64,000 nt of DNA from Drosophila miranda (lineage: Eukaryota; Arthropoda; Insecta; Diptera; Drosophilidae), in the NCBI RefSeq assembly GCF_003369915.1, contig NC_046677.1, forward strand, positions 21,284,913 to 21,348,912. The letters are read 5' to 3'. A model generated the notes under the pieces. That model was not told the DNA's origin and did no database searches. It saw only the letters and a program-made list of their open reading frames with translations. The position numbers were made by a program, and so were the translations under genes. How positions within the stretch are numbered: the first letter of the stretch is position 1; the number at the start of each line of letters is the position of its first letter. Shown in pieces: positions 1-10,532 of this stretch.

Positions 1-647
1 AGCGGCGAAGAGCAGGCGGAGGCGCAAACCACACTCCAGATGGAAAGCGTACTAGACCTGAACGATGAGGACGTCGTAGACATAGACACAGCGGAGCGTG
101 CGGGTCTGTTGCATGGACAACCGAACATCTGTGAGAGTTGTCGGAAGGTGACGCCCAGACGGGCCTACCATTGCCAAGTGTGCGGCACGTGTGTAAAGAG
201 GCGTTCCCATCACAGCTACTGGCTCAACTGCTGCATTGGCGAGCGCAATCATAGCTGGTATATATCAGGCCTATTCACATCCCTGGTCGCTTTGATATTG
301 GGCGCTAATTTGACCCTAACTTCGATATGTCATCCCTTTCTGGTGTTGCGTCCATTCGGTTATGCCGTGCTCCTACCGGACGATTGCAGCGAAGTCTTCG
401 AGAGTTTCGAGTGAGTACAGGACACATCTATGTAAACAATGACTATAGCTCTTTCCACAGATTGGGCATATCCTTTGTGGTGGCTTGCTATAGCCTACTC
501 ATTGCGAATTATATAACCTTCCTGCTGGCACGCCAGGCATTCTTGTGGTGGAATGATACCACTCTCCACGAATATAAACGCGCAGCCAACGCAGCAGCTG
601 CCAATCGCAGTCGCATCTGGAGCAACTGGCGTGCCATTCTAAAGTGA
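1..647 (+). CDS. GABPI: GABPI-like DHHC-family protein, 3' part (5' end outside window)
   Basis: The frame is open from base 1. Two exons are visible, 1-410 and 461-647, joined across a 50-bp GT/AG intron in phase 2, giving 198 C-terminal residues. The cysteine-rich DHHC domain is clear (CESC, YHCQVCGTCV, then NCCIGERNH) and is followed by two hydrophobic segments (around SLVALILGANL and GISFVVACYSLLIANYITF). The catalytic tetrapeptide, normally Asp-His-His-Cys, reads Ser-His-His-Ser, so the acyl-accepting cysteine is absent and the protein should not be a palmitoyltransferase. This fits what I recall of fly GABPI, a DHHC-related Golgi protein that acts as a pilot for the glycosyltransferase beta4GalNAcTB. 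The family is certain. The symbol rests on the lost motif and on the neighbourhood. It converges on the coiled-coil gene, with 170 bp between the stop codons. Confidence 0.72.
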
Positions 648-817
648 TCCAATTACCAAACCAAACAAAGCACAAAACTTATCGCCCAAATACTATAGTA
701 TTTCCACACACTCTCTCAATGTTCTTGGTAGTTGTAGTAGTAGTAGTGCTTTTAAGGCTCTTAAATCAAATATCCAAATCTATTCAACATAAATATAATT
801 AAAAAACTAAAATTAAA

Positions 818-3711
818 CTACCATAAACTATCCTCTCGGGGCTTGTAGTCTGGCAACAGCTCCCATATTTTCATGCGCCAGCGCTGGCGTCGCTCCTCCG
901 TTTCCTTTTCTATTTTCAGTATCTGAGGTAGACGTTGCCAGCAGTCCAGAACCTTCCATTTCAGGTGCCTAGAAATGCAAACAATATAAAAGTTCCCTGA
1001 GGACTTTAAACACAGGAGGTTGGACATACCACTCGTGGTGGGAGATAGCCTGCTTCATCTTAGTGTCCTCAGCCATTCGACAGTGCGTGGTGTACTTGAG
1101 CCATCGGTCAAACCAGTGTTCGACGGTACGAAGAGCATGCCAGTCGATGGCCACCAGAATTTTGCTTTTTTCATTCTGCACGTACGCTATCCAGACATTG
1201 AGTGCGCGTCTCTTTAGAATGCGCTGCCAGCACTGCTCTGCCCGCACCATCTTCTCGCGCTGCCTGAATGCCGTGTACCCGCGCCAGAACTGGAAGGCAT
1301 TCTTCTTGTACAATTGTCGTCGGAATTCCTCGGACTTGACCATATTCTCCCGCTTACGTTGCAGCAAACGCTTAAAGGCCGCCATGCCCACGCGGCGCAG
1401 CAACAGGCGGCGACTGAACTCTGTGGCCTTTCGTGTGTTCTCGATAAAACGCTGACGCTCACGCTCCTTCAACACCTTGGCCATTTTCTCTTGACGGCGT
1501 TTCTCCTTCAGTACCTCGATCCTCAGGCGTTTGGCCTCTTCGTCCTCTTGGCGCTGCAATGGGAATGTACAAGTATATAAGCAATATATGCTATAATTAT
1601 TAAAGATTCATCCTACCTTGGCCTCCTCCAAGGCATGCTTGGTGGCCTCCCGCTCGGCCTCGGCCTGTGCTCGGCGCTGGCGTGCCTGCTCATGTCGCAC
1701 ACTCCTCTCCACGGCCCGTTCCTGCATGTGCTGCAAGAATCGGGGCTGCAGCAATGCCTTGCCCTGCAGCCTGGCCATTGCTTCATCATCGGCATCGCGG
1801 AGACTGCCAATCAACTGAAGGCACTTGGCCTTGGCCTTTGCCTTGGGATCGCCGCATCGAATGACTGTCTTCAGCTCCTGCTTTAGATCCTCGCGTGCCT
1901 CTTTGGCCTCGTCGCTGAGTTTGCTTAGCTTCAGCTGCATGATGAGACGTTCCTGACGCTCCAACTTGATCCTCTGCAGGTCAATGATATCCTGTTGCAC
2001 CTTCAATCTTTTGGACAAATGAGATAAACCATTGATTGAAAGAGCAATAAGTGGAGGTCATACTTATTCTTGAACTGCTTGGCCATCTTGATAGCCTCCT
2101 GGCGCTGTTCCAGCGACTGCTGAGTGACCTTGTTGACCTCGCTGGACGTGTCCGCCTGCTGGGCCGTGCGTATTCGCTTTTTCTCCATCCGCACCTTGTC
2201 CAGAAAGGCGTTGATCTTTTGTACGCGATTATCTCGCGCTTGGCTCGCATGTCCCTGCTCTCGCTCGATCTTCTCAAGGGTTGTATAGTGTATCCACTTG
2301 AGGAAATATTTGCGCATCAGCACGATCTGTGTGACGGCCCTGGCCTGGAACAGTTGCTCGATTATCTTCTGCTTCTCATGGGTTGCGGCCAGGTCGGTCT
2401 CATCTTCACTGGCACTGGACGCCTCTTGGGTGGGCTCTGGTTGCTTCGGCTTAACCACCACCAGCACTTTGGGAAGCTCTATGCGGCGGATGAGTAAGGG
2501 TTCTAGCTCTGGTTCAGGCTCAGATTCCTCCACAGTTGCTATGGGAATGGGTGTAGGTGTCTTCTTCGGCGGCAGTTGGAACTGTACATGCTTCGTGGGT
2601 ACCGCCAAGTCCTTTTCCTTTTCTTTTTGTTCTTCTGCCGCTTCCATTTGCAGTTCGTATAATGCCTCCTCAGCCAGATCGGATATGACCGAGTCAATGC
2701 CATCGCTTGTATTGGAGCAGGTGGAGGGTTCCCTCTGCAGTTTTGGTGGCGGCTGCTCTAACTGCTGCTCTAACTGCTGCTCCTGCAACTCTTCCTCGTG
2801 GCGTATTGTGCGAACGTGGAGCATCTGACGCTCGGCAGCAGCTCGCATTGGTTTGAAGAACTCCTCGGTGGAGGTCAGGGGACTTGGTGTACGGCAGCGC
2901 AGGAGAAGCTCCTTACTCTGATCCACATGAATTTGTTTGGCGAAATTTCGATACTCCAGGGAGTCCATGCACAAGGGTTTTACTTGCTCCACCCTAAAGT
3001 CGGGCAGTTCCTCGACCAGAGCCTCTTGCTCTAGCCACTCGTGGTCCACATCCGCCTCCCGTTCGGCCCCCAGCTCGTGGAGCAGGCTTGCGGTGGCCAC
3101 ACTCTTTGTGGTCGAGCATATCTGTGCCACCTGGCCCAAGGCCTGGACAGGAGTGCTATAGAAATCATCAATGTGCTGGGCGGCATGGGTCAAACTCTGC
3201 ATCAGGGGACCGTTGTTCAGTTTGAAATCCGGCTTGGTGGGCGGCACTCGAATGGCCTTGTTCCTCTGGGGGTGCTGCCTGGCCAGCTGCTGGCGAAACT
3301 TTTGCAACTGATTGTTGATATAGCGCTGCTCCACCTCCAGATTGTGAGCCTTGGTGGACTCTAATGAGCTGCCATGGGCCAGGGTAGCTAGCGGCAGCTT
3401 GTGCGGTATTTTCTGAAACTGAAATATTCGAAAAAGAGACTCATTACTCTCCGGTATTCTATTATATGGAGAAGCATCCGTCTCACCATCTCATGGCGCA
3501 TGTCCATGATCACACTGGGATTCAATTGCTTTCCCTGTTCGCCCTCTATCAGCAGTTTCTCGTGCCGCTTGCCCACGTAGTCCACTTCGATGAAACGACG
3601 CACTGCATCTGTCTTCAGGCCCAAAGAATTCGCATTTAGATGACGCTTGCGTATGCGATCCCAGCGTGTATCCTTGGACTTGGACTTTTCGCGACGTTTT
3701 GCATGAGACAT
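818..3711 (-). CDS. Long coiled-coil protein, CCDC191/Sfi1-like
   Basis: Five exons on the minus strand: 3487-3711, 2064-3418, 1617-2007, 1030-1553 and 818-968. All junctions are GT/AG and the phases agree, giving 881 residues. Translation starts MSHAKRREKSKSK. The middle is acidic and Gln/Glu-rich (for example ELQEQQLEQQLEQPPPK). The second half is highly charged predicted coiled coil. The C-terminal third carries spaced Trp/Phe repeats such as AFQFWRGYTAF, CWQRILKRRALNVWIAYV and VEHWFDRWLKYT. These resemble centrin-binding Sfi1-type repeats and the vertebrate CCDC191 family. From that I infer a centrosomal or ciliary role; no catalytic domain is visible. The acceptor of exon 2 could shift by six bases without changing frame. 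The structure is well supported, the function is tentative. Confidence 0.75.
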
Positions 3712-4076
3712 CTTTTATTGAAATGTGAATTTTTATATATTTTCACAAAGTATAAATTTTCAGTTTTCTTTAGTTCGAATATGAAATGTGAAATAAAATT
3801 GATAGACAGGGTAAACAAGTTTCAAAAGTTGCCTTGGAAACAAGAAATTCTAACGGCCGGTTCGGCTGTCCCCATAACAATCGTTGGACCTATAAAAGTA
3901 ATAACAATTGAATTGCATTCGAAGCACAGCATGATCCATTTTAATTAATAAAAAAAGTGTTCACATAAATGCCATAAATAGTAGATAAGTCGATAAGATA
4001 AACAAAAGATTTTGAGGACTTTGCAAGCTTAGTTTTAGCAGTTAATAATCATAACGGGGCGCGGATAGGTATCCGG
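3712..4076. other. Intergenic spacer
   Basis: This 365-bp spacer separates the 5' end of the coiled-coil gene from the 3' end of SerRS, both on the minus strand. It is AT-rich and should hold the coiled-coil leader and the SerRS 3' untranslated region. I see no further coding exon and no clear core-promoter box. Confidence 0.5.
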
Positions 4077-5582
4077 TTAACCGGCAGCTGGATCCTTCTT
4101 GCTCTTTTCCTTCTTTCCCTTCTGTTTCTCGGCCGCGGCCAGCTCCAGATCGATGGGAGCGGGCTTGACAAACGGAATCTCATCTTGGAACTTAGCCGGC
4201 ATGTATTTCTTGAGTGGTTCCGGCACCTTGATGCCCGTCTCTGTCTGATGCGTTTCCAGAATGGCGCAAATGACACGTGTGGCAGCGCACATTGTCGCAT
4301 TCAACATGTGTACGTAGTCCACGGCGGCGTTCATCTTCTTGGTTTGGCCAAAGCGAACCAGCAGACGACGCGCCTGGTAGTCCAGGCAATTGGAGCAGGA
4401 GACGAGCTCTCTGTAGGCACCGCTGCCGCCAAACCAGGCCTCCAGATCTAACTTCTTGGAGGCGGCATGATTGAGGGCACCGGACACTATATTCACAACG
4501 CGATATGGAATACCCAGGGACTGACAGAACTGTTCGGCATTGCCAATCATCTCGTCCATCATCTCCCAGGATTTGTTGTCGTGTGGGGAAGTGAGCACAA
4601 ACTGTTCGACCTTCTCAAACTGATGCACGCGGAATATGCCGCGAGTGTCGCGACCATGGGAGCCTACCTCCTGACGGAAACACGTGGACAAGCCGGCATA
4701 TTTGATGGGTAGCGAAGCCTCCGGGAGCCATTCGTCGCGATGATAGGCGGCAATGGGCTGCTCAGAGGTGGCAATCAGATACTTCTCGTCGGTGCCAGCC
4801 TCCTCAGCTTTCTCGCTTCCCTTGCCAACCACCTTGTAGAGCTCCTCGTCGAACTGCGAGAGCTGGGCCACCTCTTGCATCACCTCCTTGCGCATAAAGA
4901 AGGGCGTATATAGGGGAACATAGTCCTTAGCGTACAGCGAGTGCAGGGCATGTTGAATGAGCGCCTGCTCAAGAAAGACAGCGGCACCGGTGAGGAAATA
5001 GCCGCGTCCCCCAGATACCACAGATCCTTTCTCGGCATTCATGCCATCAATCATTACAATCAGATCCACATGCGAGTACTTGCCACGCTTTTCGCAATCG
5101 CCAAAGGTCCTCTCGACGCGGTTCTCCTCTTCATCGTTGGACACAGGGACCGAATCGTGCAGGTGATTGCCGACCTCTCGTAAAGAGGTGTTTCTGGTCT
5201 GCTCCGCCAGCTCCAGGGACTTTTGGTTCTCCGTCATGGCATCGTCAATGAGCACGCGCAGCTGCTTGATCTGGTTGACCGTCAGCGGCTGAAGAGTTTC
5301 GGGAACAATCTCAGTTAGGCTTGTGGTTACCGCGGCAGGCAGCTCCTCGCTCATGGCACCCACTGGCTCCTTCTTCTTCATCTTCTCGCCAATCACCTTG
5401 CTGCACACATTCTTCACCTTGTTCAAGTTGTCGGCCCGATGACGGCACTGACGCCACTCGGTGTCTTTCTCAATCACAGTCTCCACCAGGGCTACATCTT
5501 TGAAGCGCTTCTTCTGGTTGTCGCGCACGGCATTGGGATTGCCGCCCTTGTCGCTGCGAAACAGATCCAAATCCAGCACCAT
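4077..5582 (-). CDS. SerRS: Seryl-tRNA synthetase, cytosolic
   Basis: A single-exon gene of 501 residues that charges tRNA-Ser with serine (ATP + serine + tRNA). It is a class II synthetase. Residues 1 to about 130 form the charged N-terminal tRNA-binding arm, starting [14 protein letters not shown] as in other animal cytosolic enzymes. The catalytic core follows, with the lead into motif 2 ([20 protein letters not shown], near residue 300) and a [19 protein letters not shown] segment near residue 390. The C terminus has the Lys-rich tail seen in eukaryotic cytosolic forms ([12 protein letters not shown]). There is no mitochondrial presequence, so this is not the mitochondrial paralogue. It is divergent from the RWD/RING gene, with 394 bp between the starts. 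Confidence 0.95.
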   Translation of the reverse strand: MVLDLDLFRSDKGGNPNAVRDNQKKRFKDVALVETVIEKDTEWRQCRHRADNLNKVKNVCSKVIGEKMKKKEPVGAMSEELPAAVTTSLTEIVPETLQPLTVNQIKQLRVLIDDAMTENQKSLELAEQTRNTSLREVGNHLHDSVPVSNDEEENRVERTFGDCEKRGKYSHVDLIVMIDGMNAEKGSVVSGGRGYFLTGAAVFLEQALIQHALHSLYAKDYVPLYTPFFMRKEVMQEVAQLSQFDEELYKVVGKGSEKAEEAGTDEKYLIATSEQPIAAYHRDEWLPEASLPIKYAGLSTCFRQEVGSHGRDTRGIFRVHQFEKVEQFVLTSPHDNKSWEMMDEMIGNAEQFCQSLGIPYRVVNIVSGALNHAASKKLDLEAWFGGSGAYRELVSCSNCLDYQARRLLVRFGQTKKMNAAVDYVHMLNATMCAATRVICAILETHQTETGIKVPEPLKKYMPAKFQDEIPFVKPAPIDLELAAAEKQKGKKEKSKKDPAAG

Positions 5583-5976
5583 ATCTGATATGCTTTAACT
5601 TAGTTAGTTTTTCGATTCGGTCAGATTTTTGTCGGCGTTTTCACAACGTGGCTGAGTTTTTGCGTCAGCTGTGCAGTGCTGCAAAGTTCCCAAAACCGCG
5701 CACGCAAGCACTAAGTTGCAGAAGGTGACGCAAAGATTTCTTAAAATGATTTAATATACCTGAAACTGATATTGGCAATTAATGTTTTTACTTTATTTCC
5801 GACAGAATTGGAAAGTAATTAGTTGTCAAATGTTTTCGTTTTCCAAATTTCCAAATTAATTCTTTGCGTCACCTTTTTACAAATAGTGCAGGCGAACAGC
5901 TGTTCAACAACAGTCCAATAAAAAAAGAATCAACAAAAAGCCACTAATCAGAATCCAACCCAGTTCAACCTCCAAT
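5583..5976. promoter_or_regulatory. Shared spacer between two divergent genes (SerRS and RWD/RING)
   Basis: The 394 bp between two divergent start codons must hold both promoters. CAGCTG E-box-type hexamers occur at each side (in GCGTCAGCTGTG and GAACAGCTGTTC), and GCGTCA/GTGACGC-like segments recur. No TATA box stands at a sensible distance, which fits broadly expressed genes. The exact start sites cannot be read from the sequence. Confidence 0.5.
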
Positions 5977-7125
5977 ATGGACTTTATTGAGCAGGAAGTT
6001 AGTGATTTTCGATCTAGCTGTGAGAAGAAAGTGCCGCATAGTAGAATCATCATTTGTTCCAGCTCCCTGATAAGAGTTGACATCTATCCTGAACGACCAA
6101 ATCGCTTGATGACTGTCTGCTTGCGGTTCCCTGAGGATTACCCAAAGAGTACACCCATTCTGGTCGAATTAAAGAGTCGGGCGTACTCGGAAAGGCTTCT
6201 CACCGAGCTGACCCGCCTAATTGATGACCATGCTCGGGATTATTTGGGAAAACCGCATGCTCTGCTGGTCGTGTCATTTGCCCAGCAATATCTATCGGAT
6301 AATCCCTTGTGCGTGTGCCTCGACGAAATAAAGCAGTTGAGGGTGGATATCAAGACTCGAGTGGTCTGTCCCGAGCTCGCCGATGGAGAGTCTCCTCATG
6401 TGGAGAGTCAACTAAAGTTGCGGCAGAAGAACAACAGCGTCGAGTTGATAGCCAGAGGCGGGAAATATACCTACAGGGTTACGGCAGTCGTCCCCGACAG
6501 CTATCCTGTGCAATGTGTGGAGCTGAAAGGCCAGGAATCTAATTTGCCGGCAGTTCTCGTTCGCTACCTCAACGGACAGTCCAGGGAGATCGCCCGACAG
6601 TGTGTGGAACCTCCGCATCGCCTAAGCAAAGATGAGTTGGCCAACTTTCGCCCAGCCAAGAGCATGTATCGTTCACTAAAGTTCTGCCTGGAGGCCACCC
6701 GGGACTTTCATGTTGAACGTTGTCCCATTTGTGATAGCACTGTTTTGCCCAACAATCCGGCGGATGTTGAGCTGGAGGAAAATGCCGATTCCTACATCGA
6801 ACGTGTGTACTGTGGTCACGTGTTTCATCAAGGCTGCCTTAAGCAATACCTGGCCGAGCCTCCATTCCCCCGAGGTGGGAAACTCTGTCCCGCCAAGCGA
6901 CGCCACCCTAGATCTGATGCCCAAACCTACATGGGCAGCAGGGCGGGTTCGGTTCAGGGCGTTGCAGAGTCAGCAGCCAGCTCTAGGCATTTGGATAATG
7001 CTGTGTGTGGCATTAAGTTGGCCCACGATCGTTGGGTGGTTAACGTCAAAACGGCCGAGGCACGCTGGGCACAGAAACAGGCACGCCAGCGTGAGCTGGA
7101 GGAGGTGGTGGATTTTCTACAATAA
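5977..7125 (+). CDS. RWD-domain protein with C-terminal RING-like zinc finger
   Basis: An intronless gene of 382 residues starting MDFIEQEVSDF. Residues 1 to about 110 look like an RWD domain, with the typical RFPEDYPKSTPIL segment. Around residues 248-300 is a RING-like finger: CPIC, a spacer, then CGHVFHQGC and later KLCP. The C terminus ends in a charged helix (AEARWAQKQARQRELEEVV). RWD plus RING suggests a ubiquitin ligase, by comparison with RNF25-type proteins. The last zinc pair is odd: CP is not followed by x-C. About 40 Ser/Ala/Arg-rich residues come before the next Cys (VCGIKLAHDRW), as if a loop split the final knuckle. The fly gene name is not certain to me. Confidence 0.8.
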   Translation: MDFIEQEVSDFRSSCEKKVPHSRIIICSSSLIRVDIYPERPNRLMTVCLRFPEDYPKSTPILVELKSRAYSERLLTELTRLIDDHARDYLGKPHALLVVSFAQQYLSDNPLCVCLDEIKQLRVDIKTRVVCPELADGESPHVESQLKLRQKNNSVELIARGGKYTYRVTAVVPDSYPVQCVELKGQESNLPAVLVRYLNGQSREIARQCVEPPHRLSKDELANFRPAKSMYRSLKFCLEATRDFHVERCPICDSTVLPNNPADVELEENADSYIERVYCGHVFHQGCLKQYLAEPPFPRGGKLCPAKRRHPRSDAQTYMGSRAGSVQGVAESAASSRHLDNAVCGIKLAHDRWVVNVKTAEARWAQKQARQRELEEVVDFLQ

Positions 7126-7214
7126 ACAAAAGATCAGCTAGAGTGCGTTGTTGAATTTGTATAGCTATGTATTTTGTGATGTCTTATCGAATAGGCTTAT
7201 ATTACTAGAAATGG

Positions 7215-7224
7215 AATAAATAAA
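7215..7224 (+). terminator. Polyadenylation signals for the RWD/RING gene
   Basis: Two overlapping AATAAA hexamers lie about 90 bp after the stop codon at 7125. The cornichon-related gene converges from the other side with its stop at 7330. Confidence 0.6.
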
Positions 7225-7329
7225 ATGATTATGAAGTGCGACTAGGTTGGTTAATTTTTTGAAATTATAAACTCTGTTTATAGAATGCCGAAGAAGTCAA
7301 AGAGTCGAGCCTTAGTATTAAGCTGAAAT

Positions 7330-7927
7330 TCAAAAGTCTGTGATAATTTCATCATCCTCGTACCGCTTGATGGGATCTCCCTTGATTAGCGATGATATCA
7401 GGCTATGGACAGAAAGATAAACCAAATCGTTAGCTGTTACAAACTGAATGTCGAAATTTGTACTTACCAATACAACCCCACAAAGAACATGACAAAGTAG
7501 TAGCCCAAATAGATCATGCAGTTCCTTAAATGCACCTTTAACAATCCACGACTATGTATATCCACGGGGTCGTAGACGCCTAAACTATCCCGCCGCTGAC
7601 GATGCAGCTCGTAAAATAGCCAAATGACCATGGGCAGATTTAGCAAAAACATTATCCAGTGTCCGCCCAGCAAGAGAAGGCCGCAAAGCAGGGCGTGGGA
7701 GCCAAATTTAGGTATTACCCAGAAATTTAGCCGTCGACAACACTCCTGGGCGTTCAAATAGTCGCACTCCAGGTCCGCCAATGTCAGAACCTGTATGAAA
7801 TTGTTTGTTAATATTTTTCCATATATGAACATATAGATATTCAGCTAACATAATAGATTAGCAGCAGAAGTATGGCCCCATAGACCAGCAGGGTGATGCA
7901 GAAGATGGCTGTTTCGGGCAGAAACAT
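7330..7927 (-). CDS. cnir: Cornichon-related ER cargo receptor
   Basis: Three exons on the minus strand, 7850-7927, 7468-7790 and 7330-7402, with GT/AG junctions and consistent phases, coding for 157 residues. Cornichon proteins are small membrane cargo adaptors that load clients into COPII vesicles at the ER. Visible family features are the N-terminal membrane segment (FCITLLVYGAILLLLIYY), the LADLECDYLNAQECC stretch matching the conserved L-x-x-D-Y-x-N-x-x-x-C-C/N pattern, further membrane segments (LLCGLLLLGGHWIMFLLNLP), the YDP motif and the last membrane helix (YFVMFFVGLYC). The C terminus IKRYEDDEIITDF is acidic. It is not the canonical cornichon, whose sequence differs. Its leader faces a Motif 1/DRE promoter. 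Confidence 0.88.
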
Positions 7928-7984
7928 AATTGCACTAAAGATTCACTTTTTCACTTATAAATAAAACTATTTATTTGTTTTTAT

Positions 7985-8230
7985 TAAGGGGCAGTGTGAC
8001 CGTCCGACCGTCAGAAATATACCGGAACATACGTCTCATATGAAAAATATACCGTAAATATACCAGTATAATTTTTGGTATTTTTTGGTATTTTAAAAAT
8101 TACAAAATAATCAATAACGTAATCAATATCGATAATTTTATAATCATCGATATAAACCATCGATAGGAAACCATCGGTATAATTTTTTAATCAATAACAA
8201 AATCGATATTGAGAAACTGCCACCACCAGC
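7985..8230. promoter_or_regulatory. Motif 1 / DRE / motif-6-like promoter region
   Basis: Upstream of the cornichon-related start there is a Motif 1 element (CAGTGTGACC at 7992-8001, reverse of GGTCACACTG, the M1BP site). Next come several GGTATTTT/ATATACC repeats resembling fly core motif 6, a perfect DRE (TATCGATA at 8127-8134), and further CATCGATA copies at 8145-8152 and 8158-8165. These are typical of constitutively active fly promoters. The region sits 58-300 bp upstream of cnir and just ahead of the Aldh remnant, which may have borrowed it. Confidence 0.7.
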
Positions 8231-8299
8231 GATTTCAGCTTTCACGACCTATCGAAGCACTGCCATCTCAAATGGATTTGTGGGGAGATTTTCCGTGGC

Positions 8300-9028
8300 G
8301 GCCATTTTGAAGACCAGCGGCGCCCTTTGGCGCAGTTGTGGCCTACTATTCCGCGCTGCCTCAGCCCCCAGACCACCCCGGAGCAACAATCCGACCACAG
8401 AGAAGACCCACACTGGCTACCGGCAACAACATTTTCCTAAAGCCAGCTGAGCAGTCAATGTGGCCGGCGCTGCCCTAGCCAAGCTCATCCAACTGGCATC
8501 CGCCCACACGAACCTGAAGCGCGTGACCCTGGAGTTGGGCGGAAAGTCCCCCAACATTATCCTTTCTGACTCTATCCGTGGAGACGGCCCAATTCGGCCT
8601 CTTCTTCAACATGGGCCAGTGCTGCTGTGCCGGCTCTCGCACCTTTGTGGAGGATAAGATCTACGACGAGTTCGTGGAGCGCAGTGCAGAGCGTGCCAAG
8701 AAGAGGACCGTGGGCAATCCCTTAGATCTGAACACCGAACAGGATCCCCAGATCAACCAGGAGCAGATGGATAAGATCCTTGGCATGATACAGCAGGGCG
8801 CCAAGCTGGTGGCCGGCGGTAGCCGTCCCAAAGGCCTTCCCGGCTACTTTGTCCAGCCAACGGTGTTCGCCGATGTCCGAGACAACATGCCCATTGCCCG
8901 CGAGAAGATATTCGGGCCCGTCCAGCAGCTGATTCGATTCAAGAAGCTCGACGGGGTCATCGAACGTGCCAACAACTCGGAGTACGTCCTTGCCGCCGTC
9001 TATCCACCGTATCTTTATACCGCGTGAC
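8300..9028 (+). pseudogene. Truncated, rearranged copy of mitochondrial aldehyde dehydrogenase (Aldh)
   Basis: Pieces of an ALDH2-type enzyme lie in order but not in one frame. A presequence-like start (ILKTSGALWRSCGLLFRAAS) is at about 8304-8365. A short piece, [14 protein letters not shown], at about 8413-8455 belongs to the middle of the enzyme and is joined after a large internal deletion. From 8460 comes [16 protein letters not shown]; then a frame change near 8570 gives [17 protein letters not shown] and the rest to [11 protein letters not shown], where homology stops near 9003. The nucleophile cluster QCCCAG is kept. The usual E-E-I-F-G-P reads E-K-I-F-G-P, and the C-terminal third is missing. 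No introns interrupt the parts, so a retrocopy is likely. It cannot make a working enzyme. Confidence 0.85.
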
Positions 9029-9036
9029 CAATTTCT

Positions 9037-9569
9037 TCATATGGACTTCGTCCCACAGGACCGGGAAATAGTTTGCGACTGCAGCGACTTCATATTGGCC
9101 CTGCACCTGTCCGATATTACGCCGCACACATTTTGGGCTAAGCCCAGGTTGAAAATTGAAGGGACTACGACTTTTAGTCCTTCATATATCTCATTGCTGC
9201 CCAAAACGTGCACTTCTGTAGGGACCACCTGCAGGTACAGAAACTTGAATTTTGTGCCGTCCATATTTGCAGCTGCAATGGCCAAAGATTTCCAGCGGCT
9301 GAGGAGCACCTGTAAATATACTACTTAATACGATATAAAGAGACAGTTAAAAGGGAACTTACGTTGGGTACGCGCTTGAAATGAAACTCATCGAAAATGA
9401 GGACAAAAGGCTGCTCCCCGAAAAATTGCAAGTTTGACACCATGTTGATAAGCCCACAGTTCAGCTCTATCAAGTGGGACTGCCGCTCCACGTATCTGAT
9501 GGCTCGCCGCACTTCGCGTACACGGACAGCCAATAGCGGGTGGCGTGTGAAAACCTCTTCCAAATTCAT
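9037..9569 (-). CDS. Unrecognised two-exon gene, 159 residues
   Basis: Two exons on the minus strand, 9363-9569 and 9037-9309, joined by a 53-bp GT/AG intron in phase 0. The protein begins MNLEEVFTRHPLLAVRVREV. It is mixed alpha/beta in character, with hydrophobic strands (FGEQPFVLIFDEFHF, FKFLYLQVVPTEVHVL), no signal peptide and no membrane helix, and it ends QTISRSCGTKSI. I recognise no domain. The short intron with a good donor (GTAAGT) and the frame continuing on both sides argue for a real gene. Its end lies only about 10 bp from the Aldh remnant, which runs toward it. It could be a fast-evolving Drosophila-specific gene. Confidence 0.55.
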
Positions 9570-10532
9570 TTTACACCCGATTTAAGTGAACGCGGTCGCA
9601 GTCTAGTTGGAAATGGCGACAGTCAAAGTGTAGGTGTTCGTGTGGTCCAATCCCGAGGCGGCTCACAGTGGGCCAAAAAGGGTCAATCCTGTCCCGTTCT
9701 TTCCATGGGTCTTTTGTTTTGTTTCCAACAATATATATAATATTATATATATAATATATATTTTATCAAACTATAATATTATTTGTATTGTTATATATTA
9801 TTATTACAGTTCACCGCAATAATGATCTTGGTTCTCCGCGATAATGAGCTTAAGCTTAAGCTGATAAAAATAACAATAAACAATTGAACGCTGATAATTA
9901 TTTAAACAATAAGTTTGAGTGGAGTTTAGTGGAATATTGTTGTATTCTAAATGAAAATTGCATCTTAAACTCCACTCGAATTGAATTTTAGCTTGCCCAT
10001 GTAATGCTGCTCTGTAATGTTACAGACCTACCCACATAATTTTATACGATTTATGAATCAATTTTTTACTTAACTGGCTTACTCTAAATACTTGCTTTTA
10101 TTTTAGCGAAAAGTTCAAACAAAAAAAGGATTTAGCGAAATAGGTCACACAAAAAAACGAAAGAGGATAGTCGTTCATATTGCTCAATTTTTATATTCCG
10201 TTGAATAATTCTGGCTAACTAAAACCCTTAGTTCTGCTCACATAATTTTAGGCCATTGATGAATAAATTTTCTACAAGATTAACTGATAGCCGGAACGCA
10301 TCCGGCGGTAACATGGTTTTATTTTAAAAACACCTGTCATCCGATTAAGCCAAGCTGAAACAAACCAGAAAGAGCGATTATTTTTACCAGGAATTTTTAT
10401 TCATCTCAAATTCGAGCGCGATCTCTAGTAAAGTAATCAGTGCAAATGGATAAACTGTCATTGCCGAAATCTAATTGAAAAGTATTGTAAAATGGGGAGA
10501 CGAAGATTTCTGCTGCTGGCAAGTTGCTTATA
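9570..10532. other. Non-coding AT-rich stretch
   Basis: This 963-bp stretch lies between two minus-strand genes. It contains a run of alternating AT (around 9730-9800, ATATATAATATTATATAT and similar) and a duplicated phrase (GGATTTAGCGAAATAGGTCACAC next to TTTTAGCGAAAAGTTC, around 10105-10155). I see no coding exon. The first 100 bp should include the promoter of the two-exon gene. Confidence 0.45.
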
